Part shown: in pieces, positions 24,869-34,801 of the stretch
Position numbering within the stretch: the first letter of the stretch is position 1
Layout of the letters: each line of letters begins with the position of its first letter
DNA from: Maribacter_C sp947494565
GTDB taxonomy: Bacteria; Bacteroidota; Bacteroidia; Flavobacteriales; Flavobacteriaceae
Direction: 5' to 3'
Assembly: GCF_047345415.1 (NCBI RefSeq)
Contig: NZ_JBLFEP010000007.1
Location: forward strand, 62,001-126,000
Length of the DNA: 64,000 bases
The notes under the pieces: model-generated
Database searches by the model: none
What the model saw: only the letters and a program-made list of their open reading frames with translations
What the model was told of the DNA's origin: nothing
Program-made: the position numbers and the translations under genes

Positions 24869-25194
24869 TTGTCCTGATTCGATTCGCCTCCTTCAGGACC
24901 ATAAAAAAGGACCCAAGTCGTAAAATCCGCTGTAAAATTTTCGAAGCGATGAACTACCCCTGCCGGTACGAAAAGAAAATCCCCAGGACCAAAATCAGTT
25001 CGTACCCCATCGTTTAGAAACTCACCGGTACCGGAGACGACCACATAAACTTCGTCACGTGTATGCGGCTGCTGCAGATCAACCTGTTCGGGTTTGTAAA
25101 TTTCTACCGAAAGCGTTCCATGTTCGAACAAGGTATGGAATGGCGAATCGGTAGTAGCAAGTTTTTGAAGGGCTTCTTTTGAACTGATTCTCAT
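24865..25194 (-). CDS. Cupin domain protein
   Basis: Single-domain cupin of 109 residues. Metal ligand positions are in QPHTRDEVYVVVSGTGEF (H, E) and in VPAGVVHRFENF (H). No enzymatic activity can be named; small cupins of this kind bind metals or small molecules. Translationally coupled to the GNAT gene; 7 bp after the thioredoxin-like gene. Confidence 0.88.
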   Translation of the reverse strand: MRISSKEALQKLATTDSPFHTLFEHGTLSVEIYKPEQVDLQQPHTRDEVYVVVSGTGEFLNDGVRTDFGPGDFLFVPAGVVHRFENFTADFTTWVLFYGPEGGESNQDK

Positions 25195-25201
25195 AGTATT
25201 G

Positions 25202-25762
25202 TTATGCTGGTTTCCATTTGATATTACACCCGATACTGGGTTTTTGGTCTTCGTCTATTTGATTGCCTTGTAAGAGAGCATTTATGGCTTTCGTCAAATC
25301 CGCTCCCGTGACCGGTTTTCCATTTCCTGGTCTTGAATCATCGAATTGCCCCCTATATACTAATTCAAGATGACCATCGAACAAATAAAAATCCGGGGTA
25401 CAGGCCGCATCATACGCCTTTGCGACTTCTTGTGTTTCGTCATATAGATAGGGAAAACCATATCCTTCTTCGATTGCCTTCGCTTTCATCAGATGAGGAG
25501 CGTCTTGGGGGTAATTCGTCACGTCGTTGCTGGAAATCGCTATAAAACCGATTCCTTTTTCGAGGGCATCTTTCGCCACTCGTGTCATTTGTGCATTTAC
25601 GTGGATTACAAAGGGACAGTGGTTACAAATAAAGGCGATTACTGTGCCATTTTTGCCTCGAAGTTCTTCCAAACTCCTAATTTCACCTGTAAGGGTATCC
25701 CTCAAATGAAAAGAAGGTGCCTTGGTTTTTAGCGGCATCATGTTGCTAGGGGTCCTTGCCAT
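25202..25762 (-). CDS. Thioredoxin-family redoxin with CNHC motif
   Basis: Protein of 186 residues with an AhpC/TSA-like thioredoxin fold. The motif VIAFICNHCPFVIHVN places a CxxC (CNHC) at about 46-49, and ACTPDFYLFD contains the cis-proline region. No signal peptide is visible, so it is probably cytoplasmic. The precise substrate is unknown; families with CNHCP are widespread and uncharacterised. First gene of the leftward three-gene group. Confidence 0.9.
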   Translation of the reverse strand: MARTPSNMMPLKTKAPSFHLRDTLTGEIRSLEELRGKNGTVIAFICNHCPFVIHVNAQMTRVAKDALEKGIGFIAISSNDVTNYPQDAPHLMKAKAIEEGYGFPYLYDETQEVAKAYDAACTPDFYLFDGHLELVYRGQFDDSRPGNGKPVTGADLTKAINALLQGNQIDEDQKPSIGCNIKWKPA

Positions 25763-25883
25763 TTTTACCGTGTTTTACGAAATTTAAAGTTAAAAGTATT
25801 TCGGTGATTCTTTGTTATCCAATATGTGATTTTTTAACTTCCACGAGAATAGCAGCTCAGTGCCATAACCAACCCTATTCCAT

Positions 25884-26804
25884 TTGACGGAGACCACCTT
25901 AGATACCCTTTTGATTAATTTTGACGCGGAGGCCCTCTGGGTTTTGAACGTGGCGTTGGCATTTGTGATGTTCGGTATCGCGCTAGAAATCACTACAGAT
26001 GATTTCAAAAGGCTGCTGAAGGATCCCAAGCCTGTTCTTATTGGAGTCTTTAGTCAATTTTTGATGCTTCCTGCAGTGACCTTTCTGTTGGTCTTTGCCA
26101 TTGAACCTTTACCGAGTATAGCTCTGGGTATGTTCATGGTCGCGGCCTGTCCGGGCGGCAACATGTCTAATTTCATTACCCATTTGTCTGGTGGAAATAC
26201 AGCGCTATCCGTTAGTCTTACTGCTATTGCCACTTTGTTGGCCATTGTAATGACACCTTTTAATCTTCAACTTTGGGGATCGTTCTACGAACCTACAGCG
26301 GCGATTTTGACCGAGATCGCCATTTCCCCTTTTGAAATGACCAAGTTGGTTGCCTTGCTTTTGGGTATCCCCCTGGCTTTGGGGATGGGTGTCAATCATT
26401 ATCAACCGGTTTTGGCAAAAAAAATGAGCAAGGTATTGAAGGTCGCTTCACTTCTATTTTTTGTGCTTCTTCTGTTTTTGGCACTTTACAATAACCGGGA
26501 TGTTTTTATGGAGTACGTCACCTATGTGTTCTGGATCGTGGTGATACACAATCTTGTGGCGTTTACCACAGGATTTTCCCTGGCAAAAGCCTTTGGACTT
26601 TCACAACGTAACAGGCGAAGCATCACCATTGAAACCGGTATTCAAAATTCGGGCTTGGGACTTCTTTTGATTTTCACATTTTTCGACGGATTGGGTGGAA
26701 TGGCTCTTTTAGCCGCATTTTGGGGCATTTGGCATTTGGTTTCAGGCCTGGTACTGGCAACTTTTTGGGGATATCGGCCCCTTTCAAAAGAAGAACTGAT
26801 TTGA
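25884..26804 (+). CDS. Bile acid:sodium symporter (BASS) family transporter
   Basis: Membrane protein of 306 residues with about ten helices. The sodium/substrate region CPGGNMSNFITHLSGGNTALS and the later ETGIQNSGLGLLL are BASS family signatures. The likely substrate is an organic anion taken up with sodium, unidentified. The start is TTG: no ATG lies before residue 29 in this frame, and TTG 25884 gives a full first helix. The acyltransferase gene overlaps its stop by four bases. Confidence 0.9.
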   Translation: MTETTLDTLLINFDAEALWVLNVALAFVMFGIALEITTDDFKRLLKDPKPVLIGVFSQFLMLPAVTFLLVFAIEPLPSIALGMFMVAACPGGNMSNFITHLSGGNTALSVSLTAIATLLAIVMTPFNLQLWGSFYEPTAAILTEIAISPFEMTKLVALLLGIPLALGMGVNHYQPVLAKKMSKVLKVASLLFFVLLLFLALYNNRDVFMEYVTYVFWIVVIHNLVAFTTGFSLAKAFGLSQRNRRSITIETGIQNSGLGLLLIFTFFDGLGGMALLAAFWGIWHLVSGLVLATFWGYRPLSKEELI

Positions 26805-27844
26805 AGAGGATCGGATATCAACTTGTTAAAATTTGGATAAAGGTTAGCCTTCATCTTTATTTTGGCAAAATTAAAATGCACGGCCTAGAAAATGTACCTC
26901 AAGACAAGGCGGTACTTTTTTTGCCAAATCATCAAAACGCATTGTTGGATGTGCTATTGATTGCCGTTGACTGCGCTAGGAAACCGTATTTCTTGACCCG
27001 ATCTGATGTGTTCAAAGGAAAGTTTTTAAAAGCGGTATTTGATTTTTTTCAGATGATACCGATATACCGAATCCGTGATGGAAGAGAGGCATTGAAAAAC
27101 AATCAGGAGGTCTTCGATCAGTGCTCTCAATTACTGATAGACAAAGAAGTACTTCTTATGTTCCCAGAGGCGAACCATAGTTTGAAAAGACGTGTCAGAC
27201 CACTAAGCAAGGGGTTTACCCGTATTATTTTTAATGCCTTTGATGCGAACCAAGAATTGGATGTTCACTTAGTGCCAATAGGTATGAACTACCAAAATGC
27301 GATCTCTTTTCCCGACCATGTGGCCCTATATTTCGGAAATAGTATTCCAGCAAGGTCTTCTTATGATCCAAAGGATATCAGGTCGTCTGTAACGAACATC
27401 AAAGACAAAGTGGAGACAGAGCTCCAAACACTTACCACACATATTGCCGATGAAAAACGATATGGTGATATCATTCGTACCCTGGATGCGATGAACGTTG
27501 ATTACCTCGATCCACCGGCGGTCCACCAGCAAATACTGCAATTGAGCAGTAGCCCTCGCGCTACGAATAAAAAAAATCAGCGGGGTTTTTTTCGAAGGTT
27601 GGTCACGGTACTTTTTATGCTTGTCAATTTGCCCATGGTCTTAATCTGGAAAAAAATACTTAAACCGAAAGTATGGGAAGCTGAATTCATGGGTACCCTA
27701 CGATTCGCATTCGCGTTAATCGCATACCCTTTTTACTACGGGATTCTGTTCGCCGGTATAACATTTTTGCTGACTGCACAGATAGCCGTATGGACCGTTA
27801 TCGGCCTTTTTCTTTTTAACTGGGGATACGTGAAATGGACTTGA
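26801..27844 (+). CDS. Lysophospholipid/glycerolipid acyltransferase (PlsC-like)
   Basis: Phospholipid acyltransferase family protein of 347 residues. The catalytic motif NHQNALLD (H-x4-D) is near residue 44, the FPEANHS motif follows, and C-terminal membrane segments include TVLFMLVNLPMVLIWKK and the GILFAGITFLLTAQIAVW region. TTG 26801 overlaps the symporter stop (TTGA) and gives the best N-terminus; the open frame up to 26720 lies inside that gene. Acceptor lipid unknown. Its stop directly abuts the M14 gene. Confidence 0.88.
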   Translation: MKRIGYQLVKIWIKVSLHLYFGKIKMHGLENVPQDKAVLFLPNHQNALLDVLLIAVDCARKPYFLTRSDVFKGKFLKAVFDFFQMIPIYRIRDGREALKNNQEVFDQCSQLLIDKEVLLMFPEANHSLKRRVRPLSKGFTRIIFNAFDANQELDVHLVPIGMNYQNAISFPDHVALYFGNSIPARSSYDPKDIRSSVTNIKDKVETELQTLTTHIADEKRYGDIIRTLDAMNVDYLDPPAVHQQILQLSSSPRATNKKNQRGFFRRLVTVLFMLVNLPMVLIWKKILKPKVWEAEFMGTLRFAFALIAYPFYYGILFAGITFLLTAQIAVWTVIGLFLFNWGYVKWT

Positions 27845-30364
27845 CTACATACTCTCCCCGAAGAAAATAGCGTTCATCAACAATTTGTTGGTGCCATACC
27901 AGAAGGCCCTAAAATTGGTATTGTCGGTGAAGACAATGACGCGACCTTTTCCCATTCTATTCGCTCGAAAAGGAACGGAATTTTTGATCAACTTCGTATT
28001 TTCCTCTGAGATATAGCCGCTCAATAGCGGATTCGATGTGTATTGAATCGGGTTATTATAGCTATTCTTATCGGGTTCAATATAGATATTCGTATTTCTA
28101 AAAAGGGGTAGCGTATTGTTTTTATAGCCATAGCCAATAGGATGGGAGCGATCCAGTTTGGCTTCGAAAATGGCCCCGCCCGTCACCTGTGCCCCTAGAA
28201 AGTCCCTCTTTTGGTCAAAAGGGATATTCTTTGCCACCAAGGTGTCCTTTTTAAATTTCAGCTGTACGAATTCATTTTTTTCAAACCATTCCACAGCATT
28301 GCGGTACCCGATCAAGGTGCCGCCATTTTTAACCCAGGTTTTCAATTTAACCGCATTTTTTTTGGTTTGAAAGCTGCCGTAGGAACTCGGAACGATAATA
28401 TCGGTGTATGTACTCAAATCGGCACGGCCAAAATAAGAAGCATCCAATTTGGTCAACTTGATGTTGTAACGCGTATCGAACAGATGCCAGATTTCACCAG
28501 CATCATAAGAGCGGATACCCTCACCGACCAAAATGGCTATTTTTTGTTTTTTGATCGGGTCGAAATCATTACTGCCCAAATCGATTCCGCGGGTGAGCCC
28601 CGTTCCGACCGCCGTGATTTCAATATGACTCTGTTCTGCAGTGCGTTGTAAAAAGGCATGTAGTTCGTCGGAATTCAAACTTTGGTTCTGTACCGGAATC
28701 ATAATCGTGCCGTAATCGTACTTTTTTCCTTCCAAAGTGAAAGGTGATTTCGCGACCTTGGCCCGTAATCCCTTTTCAGTAATGCGATTCAGGGCTTTCG
28801 GGGCATAGTATTCATTCCATTCGAAAAGATAAGCATACCCGCTTTGGGCGGTAACCTTTCCTTTTAGAGGCTTGAAGTCGGTCACTTCAGGGCCTGCATT
28901 ACTCAGATTTGGAAGTTCTTTATAATCTACATTGAAGGCCAAGGGGAACGTCCAAGCCGATATGTCATAGAACAGACTGTCAGTAAACGTAGTACGTTTT
29001 TCGAACATGGCCTTTATAAGCCGATGGTTCTTTTGGTTCATAGGAACAACGTAGGCGGCCCCTTTCTTATAAAACCTTCCGGAGATATTCGCATCATCGG
29101 CCAACTCGTGAAATGTGATCTTATGTCGATTTAGTATTTCAGCCAAATGCCATGTTTTTGCGGCATCTTTGCTATCGCCAAAAACCAGGGCTTTGGTCTT
29201 GCTTCGTGCGGCTTCATTTCTGACGTCATTATAAAAGCTTTGCTGGTACTTCAAGATTTTCGCTCGCATGACCGTTGCCGCCTGAATAGTTGATAGCGCA
29301 GTGGTGAATTGATTGCGTATCGTAAACGGAAACGTCAATAATCCATTTTCACTCTCTTGAATATGACCTCTTGAGCTACCTTGTTCGAATAGAATACCAA
29401 TACTACCATTGACATCGGGGAAAGTGGAGCCTTTTCCGTAATAATAGTCATCATAATTTTCCTCGGAATAATATAGAGAACCGATTTTATCCAAGGCTTT
29501 TGCGTGATACGTACCGATTTCGGCCGTTAATTCTTGGTTCATTTTCGGAGTTAAAGGATGGACTCGAGTCGGTTCTCCTGGTTGAAAAAAGAAGGTGGAA
29601 TTCGTTCCCATTTCGTGATGGTCGGTCAGTATGTTGGGCATCCATTTATGAAAACTTTTGATACGGGCCCTACTCTCGGGTAACTGCACGGGCAACCAAT
29701 CACGATTCATGTCAAACCAATAATGATTGGTACGCCCCCCGGGCCATACCTCATGATATTCCCTGTCGTTATTGTCGGCGATTAAGTTTTGTGCTTTATT
29801 GGTGTTTGCCCAATAGGCAAAACGCTGCAGCCCATCAGGATTGAACGAGGGATCCAATAGAATGATCGTACTGTTTAGAATGGCATCGATTTCAGGACCT
29901 TGGGCAGCGGCCAGATAGTAGGCATAGGCCAAACCTGCATTGGCACCACTAGGTTCGTTGCCATGAATCGAAAAGCCCTGATATACCACAATGGGCATAT
30001 CATCGACCGGTATCGTACCATTTTCTGTAATGGCAAGGTGTTCTTTTCTGATTTAATCAATATTCTGATGATTTTCAGGGGTAGTAATGGTCAATAATAG
30101 TATAGGTCTTCCTTCAAAAGTCGCTCCTCGGTTTTCTATGGATATGCGATCACTGGCTGCGGCCAAGGTTTGCATATAGAACATGAGTTTATCATGGGTC
30201 ACATGCCATTCGCCCACTTCGTGCCCGATGATTTCTTTTGGCGTAGGTATCGTTTGGTCATAGGTAACCCCTTGAGGAAGGTAGTAGTTCAAATCAAGAG
30301 ATTTCTGAGCGTGAGCAAATTGAAGGCACACCAGGGTAATAAGAATGAGTACTATTTTTTTCAT
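27845..30364 (-). pseudogene. M14 family zinc carboxypeptidase interrupted by in-frame TAA
   Basis: The minus-strand frame is continuous for about 839 codons except for one TAA at 30053-30055. Before the stop: signal peptide (MKKIVLILITLVCLQFAHAQ) and the start of the M14 domain, ending ENHQNID. After it the same frame resumes with IRKEHLAITENG and continues into SIHGNEPSGA (zinc ligands HxxE) and TDHHEMGTN. So this is a point nonsense change in the same frame, not a frameshift. The downstream part, restarting at ATG 29998, would have the catalytic residues but no signal peptide. Options: a recent pseudogene, a sequencing error, or readthrough. Confidence 0.85.
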
Positions 30365-30389
30365 TTGGATCTTGAATTAATCGAAGCTC

Positions 30390-30425
30390 TAAAAATAAAA
30401 AACGGCTCTTAATTAAAAGAGCCGT
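30390..30425 (-). terminator. Terminator of the DUF3276 gene
   Basis: ACGGCTCTT (30402-30410) pairs with AAGAGCCGT (30417-30425) around a six-base loop; the minus strand continues TTTTTATTTTTAG. Confidence 0.8.
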
Positions 30426-30451
30426 GAACTAGTTATTTTCTAAAATGGATG

Positions 30452-30829
30452 TTAAATATCATCGAAGTCGACATCAGTGAAACTTTCAGTCGATTTCAAC
30501 TCACCGTTTTCAATAGGTTCATCTTCCTCTTTCTTAAAGTCTTTTTGGTGTCTTTCTGAAATTACCTCGGTTCCTTTTTCGTTGATGATGAAATCCATCA
30601 TTTCAATTACATTTTCCTTAAAAGCATCAAAGTCTTCTTTGTACAAATAGATTTTGTGCTTTTTGTAGTGGAAGGAACCATCGTCATGAGTAAACTTTTT
30701 ACTCTCGGTGATGGTCAAATAATAATCCCCTGCTTTTGTACTTCTGACGTCAAAAAAATAAGTTCTTCTGCCCGCCCTTAAAACTTTGGAATGGATTTCT
30801 TCCTGATCCATTGAATCTCTTTCGCTCAT
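30452..30829 (-). CDS. DUF3276 (PUR-alpha-like) nucleic-acid-binding protein
   Basis: Cytoplasmic protein of 125 residues. The N-terminal 85 residues match the PUR-like domain of DUF3276 (RRTYFFDVRSTKAGDYYLTITESKK, FHYKKHKIYLYKEDF), known to bind single-stranded nucleic acid in related Bacteroidota and spirochaete proteins. The C-terminal tail is acidic and unstructured. It is monocistronic, with its terminator immediately after. The function in the cell is unknown. Confidence 0.88.
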   Translation of the reverse strand: MSERDSMDQEEIHSKVLRAGRRTYFFDVRSTKAGDYYLTITESKKFTHDDGSFHYKKHKIYLYKEDFDAFKENVIEMMDFIINEKGTEVISERHQKDFKKEEDEPIENGELKSTESFTDVDFDDI

Positions 30830-30904
30830 CGTATAGTGTCTAGTGTTTATAATGGGTTTATTCTCTCAAAAATGTAAAAAAAAAGGCAATTCGACAACAA
30901 TTTT

Positions 30905-32662
30905 CTAGTTTTCTTTTGCCGATAACTGATTCTCGTAGAGTTCTTTGTAATAGCCCTCAACAGCATTTAATTCTACATGTGTACCCTCTTGCAAAAGGGC
31001 ACCATCTTCAAGAACAAGTATTTTATCCGCGTTCTTTGCGGATGACACCCTATGGCTTACGATAAGGGTAGTCCTATTTTTGGAGGCCTTTTTCAAATTG
31101 TTCAGAATCTCTTCTTCAGTCTCCGTATCTACGGCCGATAAGCAATCATCGAAAGCATATATTTTTGGATCTTTGAGCAATGCTCTTGCTATGGATACCC
31201 GTTGTTTCTGTCCTCCACTCAAGGTAATTCCCCGTTCACCGAGAACCGTATCGTACTCTTTGCCAAAGCCCATGATATTCTCATGCACGACGGCATTTTT
31301 CGCCACTTCGATAACCTCCTCTTTGGTGGCGTCATGTTTTCCGAATTTAATATTGGTCTCTATGGAATCGGAGAATAGAAATGCGTCTTGCGGTACCGCC
31401 CCGATAGCTTCGCGAAGTGAAGTGAGATGATGTTTCTTTATAGGGACATCATCCACTAAAATTTCCCCTGAACTTACATCGTAAAGACGGGCCACTAAAT
31501 CTAAAATAGTCGACTTGCCAGAACCTGTCTTGCCAAGAATGGCTACCGTATCACCCTCATTGACCGTGAACGAAAGGTTTTTGAGTGCCGTAATTTCGGT
31601 ATCCTCATACGTAAAGGAAACATTCTTGAATTCGATCTTTCCTTTTATGGGTATGGTTTCGGCTTCTTCGCTGTTATTGATTTCTGGGGTTTCCTTTAAA
31701 AACTCATTGATTCTTTTTTGTGATGCTTCCGCACGCTGTACTATCGATGTCAGCCACCCTACGATAGCCACAGGCCAAGTCAACATATTTACATAAAGGA
31801 TAAATTCGGCAATCACTCCGACAGATTCGATTTCCCCATTGATATATTGCTTTCCACCTATATAAATAACGAGAATATTACTCACTCCGATCAATAAGAT
31901 CATCAAGGGGAAGAACCACGCATTTACTTTGGCCAAACTCATGCTTTTATCTTTTCCCTCAATGGCCAGGTCTTTAAGTTCAGAATTTATCTTAGGCTCT
32001 AAGGCGTAGGCCTTGATCACCGAAACCCCGGAGAACACTTCTTGGGTAAAAGTCGATAGCGATGACAGATATTCTTGTACTACGGTACTCCTCTTATGAA
32101 TGATCTTGCTTATTTGATAAATTAATATCGATAAGATCGGCAATGGCAACAAGGTATAGGCGGCAAGTGTGGGAGCCTTGATAAACATTAACGGAATCAA
32201 GCAACAAAACAAGGTTAGGGCATTGATGCCGTACATGATGGCCGGGCCGGCATACATGCGTACCTGATTGATATCCTCACTGATTCTATTCATTAGGTCA
32301 CCTGTTCGGTTTTTCTTGTAAAAATTAAGACTGAGTAGTTGGTAATGATCGAAGACCTCGTTTTTCAGGTCATATTCGATATACCGCGAAACGTTGATGA
32401 TGGTCTGTCGCATCAAAAAGGTGAATAGGCCAGAGAGCAAGGCAGTACCCACAATAATAATGATGTACTCTAAAAGAAGGCTCTGCGCTTCGGGTTCGGC
32501 CAATTTGTCGGCTGCAAAATCCTCTACGACCTCTATTGATTTTTTTACGTAAGAGGGCATAACCAAAGAAAAAATTCTGGCAATGATCGTAATGATAATG
32601 CCAAGAAAAAGTTTTAACCAGTATTTTCTAAAGTATTTGTTGAGGTGCTTAAGTTCCTTCAT
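30905..32662 (-). CDS. ABC exporter half-transporter (permease-ATPase fusion)
   Basis: Inner-membrane ABC transporter of 585 residues. Six membrane helices span the first ~330 residues, followed by the ATPase domain with Walker A LGKTGSGKST, signature LSGGQKQRV and Walker B IYAFDDCLSAVD. The usual catalytic Glu after Walker B is Asp here, as in some heterodimeric exporters (for example MdlA-like), suggesting a partner subunit. ATG 32662 (KELKHLNKYFRKY) is preferred. The frame is open up to a TTG at 32707, but that TTG lies within a TAnnTTTG promoter element. Substrate: lipid or drug, unknown. Confidence 0.9.
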   Translation of the reverse strand: MKELKHLNKYFRKYWLKLFLGIIITIIARIFSLVMPSYVKKSIEVVEDFAADKLAEPEAQSLLLEYIIIIVGTALLSGLFTFLMRQTIINVSRYIEYDLKNEVFDHYQLLSLNFYKKNRTGDLMNRISEDINQVRMYAGPAIMYGINALTLFCCLIPLMFIKAPTLAAYTLLPLPILSILIYQISKIIHKRSTVVQEYLSSLSTFTQEVFSGVSVIKAYALEPKINSELKDLAIEGKDKSMSLAKVNAWFFPLMILLIGVSNILVIYIGGKQYINGEIESVGVIAEFILYVNMLTWPVAIVGWLTSIVQRAEASQKRINEFLKETPEINNSEEAETIPIKGKIEFKNVSFTYEDTEITALKNLSFTVNEGDTVAILGKTGSGKSTILDLVARLYDVSSGEILVDDVPIKKHHLTSLREAIGAVPQDAFLFSDSIETNIKFGKHDATKEEVIEVAKNAVVHENIMGFGKEYDTVLGERGITLSGGQKQRVSIARALLKDPKIYAFDDCLSAVDTETEEEILNNLKKASKNRTTLIVSHRVSSAKNADKILVLEDGALLQEGTHVELNAVEGYYKELYENQLSAKEN

Positions 32663-32704
32663 TCGGCCGGTTGGATCAACGAGATGGTGTTCATTTGAAT
32701 TTCC

Positions 32705-32733
32705 CAAAGATAGTTGTTTGAACCAAAACCAAA
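32705..32733 (-). promoter_or_regulatory. Promoter of the ABC exporter gene
   Basis: Minus-strand TATCTTTG at 32712-32705, with TTTG at 32733-32730 and a 17-base spacer. It decides the start: translation must begin downstream of it, at ATG 32662. Confidence 0.5.
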
Positions 32734-32841
32734 TGTTATAAAATGCATAAGATAATACCTGTTAGCCCACATTACATTGAAAATAGATTAGTACTTTTAC
32801 GCGCTGAAAAGAAACCCAGTTCCATATAAAAGTTCTTTAAC

Positions 32842-33789
32842 ATGCTTACAAGAAGGCACATTAGGGTAAAGGTGATGCAATGTATTTACGCCTTGATCCA
32901 TTCCAAAGACGATTCGCTGGAGAAACAACAGGGGTTTCTAAACGCCAGTATCGATAAAATGTATACCCTGTATTTGCTGGTGTTGAGTTTGTTGATCGAG
33001 ATACAGAAGCACGCAGAGGCCCAAGTAACGCTTTCTACCAAAAAATACCTTGCCGATAGTACGGACGAATACCCTCAAAAGGATCGGTTCGCCAATAATG
33101 GACTTTTACTTCAACTAGCGGGCAATCCATTGCTTAAAGAAGCCCTTTCAAAGCGAAAGCTGAAAAATTGGTACTTGAATGAAGAGTATGTCAAATTAAT
33201 CTATAAAGACATTATTAGAAGCGAGACATATCAGGCGTATATGAGGCGCCCCTCGCAAACCTATGAAGAGGATAAAAAGCTAGTTCAGGTTCTATTCAAG
33301 GAGGTAATCGCGCCCAACGAAAAAATCTATGACTACTTTGAGGATGACCAACTGACATGGGTCGATGATATACCTATAGTCAATACTTTTGTGTTAAAGC
33401 TGTTGCGCAAGGTGACCAAAGAACAGCACCCTTCGTTTTTCTTGCCGGAATTGTTAAAAGACGAGCAAGATCGTGAGTTCGCCCAACAATTACTTATCAA
33501 AACCCTTTTGAACGATGCCAAATGGGAAAAGGAAATTGAAGGTAAAACCCCGAATTGGGACAAAGATAGAATTGCGGATATCGATTCGATACTTCTGAAA
33601 ATGGCTATATGCGAGTTGTTGAACTTTTCATCAATTCCAGAAAAGGTGACCATAAATGAGTTTCTTGAAATAGCCAAAGAGTATTCTACTCCGAAGAGCA
33701 GTATTTTCATTAATGGTATTCTAGACAAATTGGTCAAGGAATATAAGGCGGATGGAAAGTTGAAGAAAATGGGTAGGGGCCTATTATAA
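32842..33789 (+). CDS. nusB: Transcription antitermination factor NusB
   Basis: RNA-binding factor for rRNA antitermination. The 315 residues are about twice the length of E. coli NusB; a long N-terminal region is usual in Bacteroidota. The start MLTRRHIRVKVMQCIYAL has the family's TRRxxRxxxxQ pattern. The C-terminal part contains the NusB core, with DIDSILLKMAICELLNFSSIP and INEFLEIAKEYSTPKSSIFINGILDKL. DUF1573 and yajC genes follow in the same direction, an order often seen in this phylum. Confidence 0.93.
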   Translation: MLTRRHIRVKVMQCIYALIHSKDDSLEKQQGFLNASIDKMYTLYLLVLSLLIEIQKHAEAQVTLSTKKYLADSTDEYPQKDRFANNGLLLQLAGNPLLKEALSKRKLKNWYLNEEYVKLIYKDIIRSETYQAYMRRPSQTYEEDKKLVQVLFKEVIAPNEKIYDYFEDDQLTWVDDIPIVNTFVLKLLRKVTKEQHPSFFLPELLKDEQDREFAQQLLIKTLLNDAKWEKEIEGKTPNWDKDRIADIDSILLKMAICELLNFSSIPEKVTINEFLEIAKEYSTPKSSIFINGILDKLVKEYKADGKLKKMGRGLL

Positions 33790-33887
33790 AGTAGTTCGTT
33801 AGGTACTAGCTGTCAAGCCAAAGTGTTTTGGGTACCTCATCGACGAACTGCATATCAAAAAAGAGGGCCGTTAATAGACTATTGAGG

Positions 33888-33895
33888 TAATTTTG
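33888..33895 (+). promoter_or_regulatory. TAnnTTTG element before the DUF1573 gene
   Basis: TAATTTTG, about 50 bases before the ATG at 33947. No clear -33 element is visible. Confidence 0.4.
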
Positions 33896-33946
33896 TCGTT
33901 AGTATATAATATTTATCTAATTTTACAACAAATAAAAATTATTAAG

Positions 33947-34426
33947 ATGAAAAGAGCTATTTTATTTTTAGGGGCGTTAACCCTTTTCGTTTCCGTTTCT
34001 TGTAAAGAAAATGCTTCGAGCAAGGTCAAAACGGACAACGTAGCTGAAGCTGCGGAGCGAGACGAAGCTGCAAAGCAAGTACCGGTAATGAGTTTTGAAA
34101 AGTCAGAACACGACTTTGGAACCATAGAGCAGGGTACTCCTCAAGAAACAGTGTTTAAATTCACGAATACCGGAGATGGCCCGTTGATCATCACAGATGC
34201 TTCTAGTAGTTGTGGTTGTACCGTTCCTGAATATCCAAAAAATACGCCGGTAGCGCCAGGTGCGACAGGTGAGTTAGTGGTGAAGTTCAATGGTTCAGGT
34301 CAGAATCAGGTGACCAAAACGATTACGGTCAAAGCCAATACGGCAAAGGGATCTGAGATTCTTCGTATCAAGGCGTTCGTAAATCCAAAAGGTGCGGCAC
34401 CACTCGGACCAACTGCTGGTAAATAG
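33947..34426 (+). CDS. DUF1573 lipoprotein
   Basis: Exported lipoprotein of 159 residues with lipobox VSVSC at about 16-20. The mature part is an Ig-like DUF1573 domain (EHDFGTIEQGTPQETVFKFTNTGDGPLII, SSCGCTVPEYPK). The SCGCT motif is typical of the family. ATG 33947 is chosen over an in-frame upstream start at 33893 because it gives the lipoprotein signal. Function unknown; commonly next to yajC in Bacteroidota. Confidence 0.9.
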   Translation: MKRAILFLGALTLFVSVSCKENASSKVKTDNVAEAAERDEAAKQVPVMSFEKSEHDFGTIEQGTPQETVFKFTNTGDGPLIITDASSSCGCTVPEYPKNTPVAPGATGELVVKFNGSGQNQVTKTITVKANTAKGSEILRIKAFVNPKGAAPLGPTAGK

Positions 34427-34449
34427 GGTTAGAGCAAATAGAGAACTAT

Positions 34450-34743
34450 ATGGGTGATATTGGGCAGTTTTTGCCAATGATTTTGATTTTTGTGGTTGCG
34501 TATTTTTTTATGATACGCCCGCAAATGAAGCGTGCGAAAGATGAAAAGAAGTACGCTGCGGAATTAAAAAGAGGCGATCGCATAGTGACAAAAAGCGGAC
34601 TTCATGGCAAAGTCATGGAGATAAGCGATAAGGACAATTCATGCATCATTGAAACCATGGCGGGCAAATTGAAATTTGACCGTTCGGCCATTTCAATGGA
34701 AATGAGCAAGAAGTTGCAGACACCGGCTGTCGCTAAGAAATAA
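34450..34743 (+). CDS. yajC: Preprotein translocase accessory subunit YajC
   Basis: Small membrane protein of 97 residues that joins the SecDF-YajC complex. One N-terminal helix (FLPMILIFVVAYFFMIRPQM) is followed by the conserved MKRAKDEKK segment and a small cytoplasmic domain with LKRGDRIVTKSGLHGKVMEI. It lies 23 bases after the DUF1573 gene and ends at a strong terminator. Confidence 0.95.
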   Translation: MGDIGQFLPMILIFVVAYFFMIRPQMKRAKDEKKYAAELKRGDRIVTKSGLHGKVMEISDKDNSCIIETMAGKLKFDRSAISMEMSKKLQTPAVAKK

Positions 34744-34768
34744 TATAATTCTAAATCAATAGTCTAAG

Positions 34769-34801
34769 GCCTCGAATTTTTTTTCGAGGCTTTTATTTTT
34801 T
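34769..34801 (+). terminator. Terminator of the DUF1573-yajC unit
   Basis: GCCTCGAA (34769-34776) pairs with TTCGAGGC (34783-34790) around six T, followed by TTTTATTTTTTG. The tail overlaps the stop of the convergent YdeI-like gene. Confidence 0.85.

Noticed and set aside
29875..30060. Frameshift as the cause of the broken M14 gene
   Set aside because: The two halves share one frame (start positions differ by 366 bases, a multiple of three), so the lesion is a nonsense codon, not a frameshift; the 61-codon frame here is in another frame.
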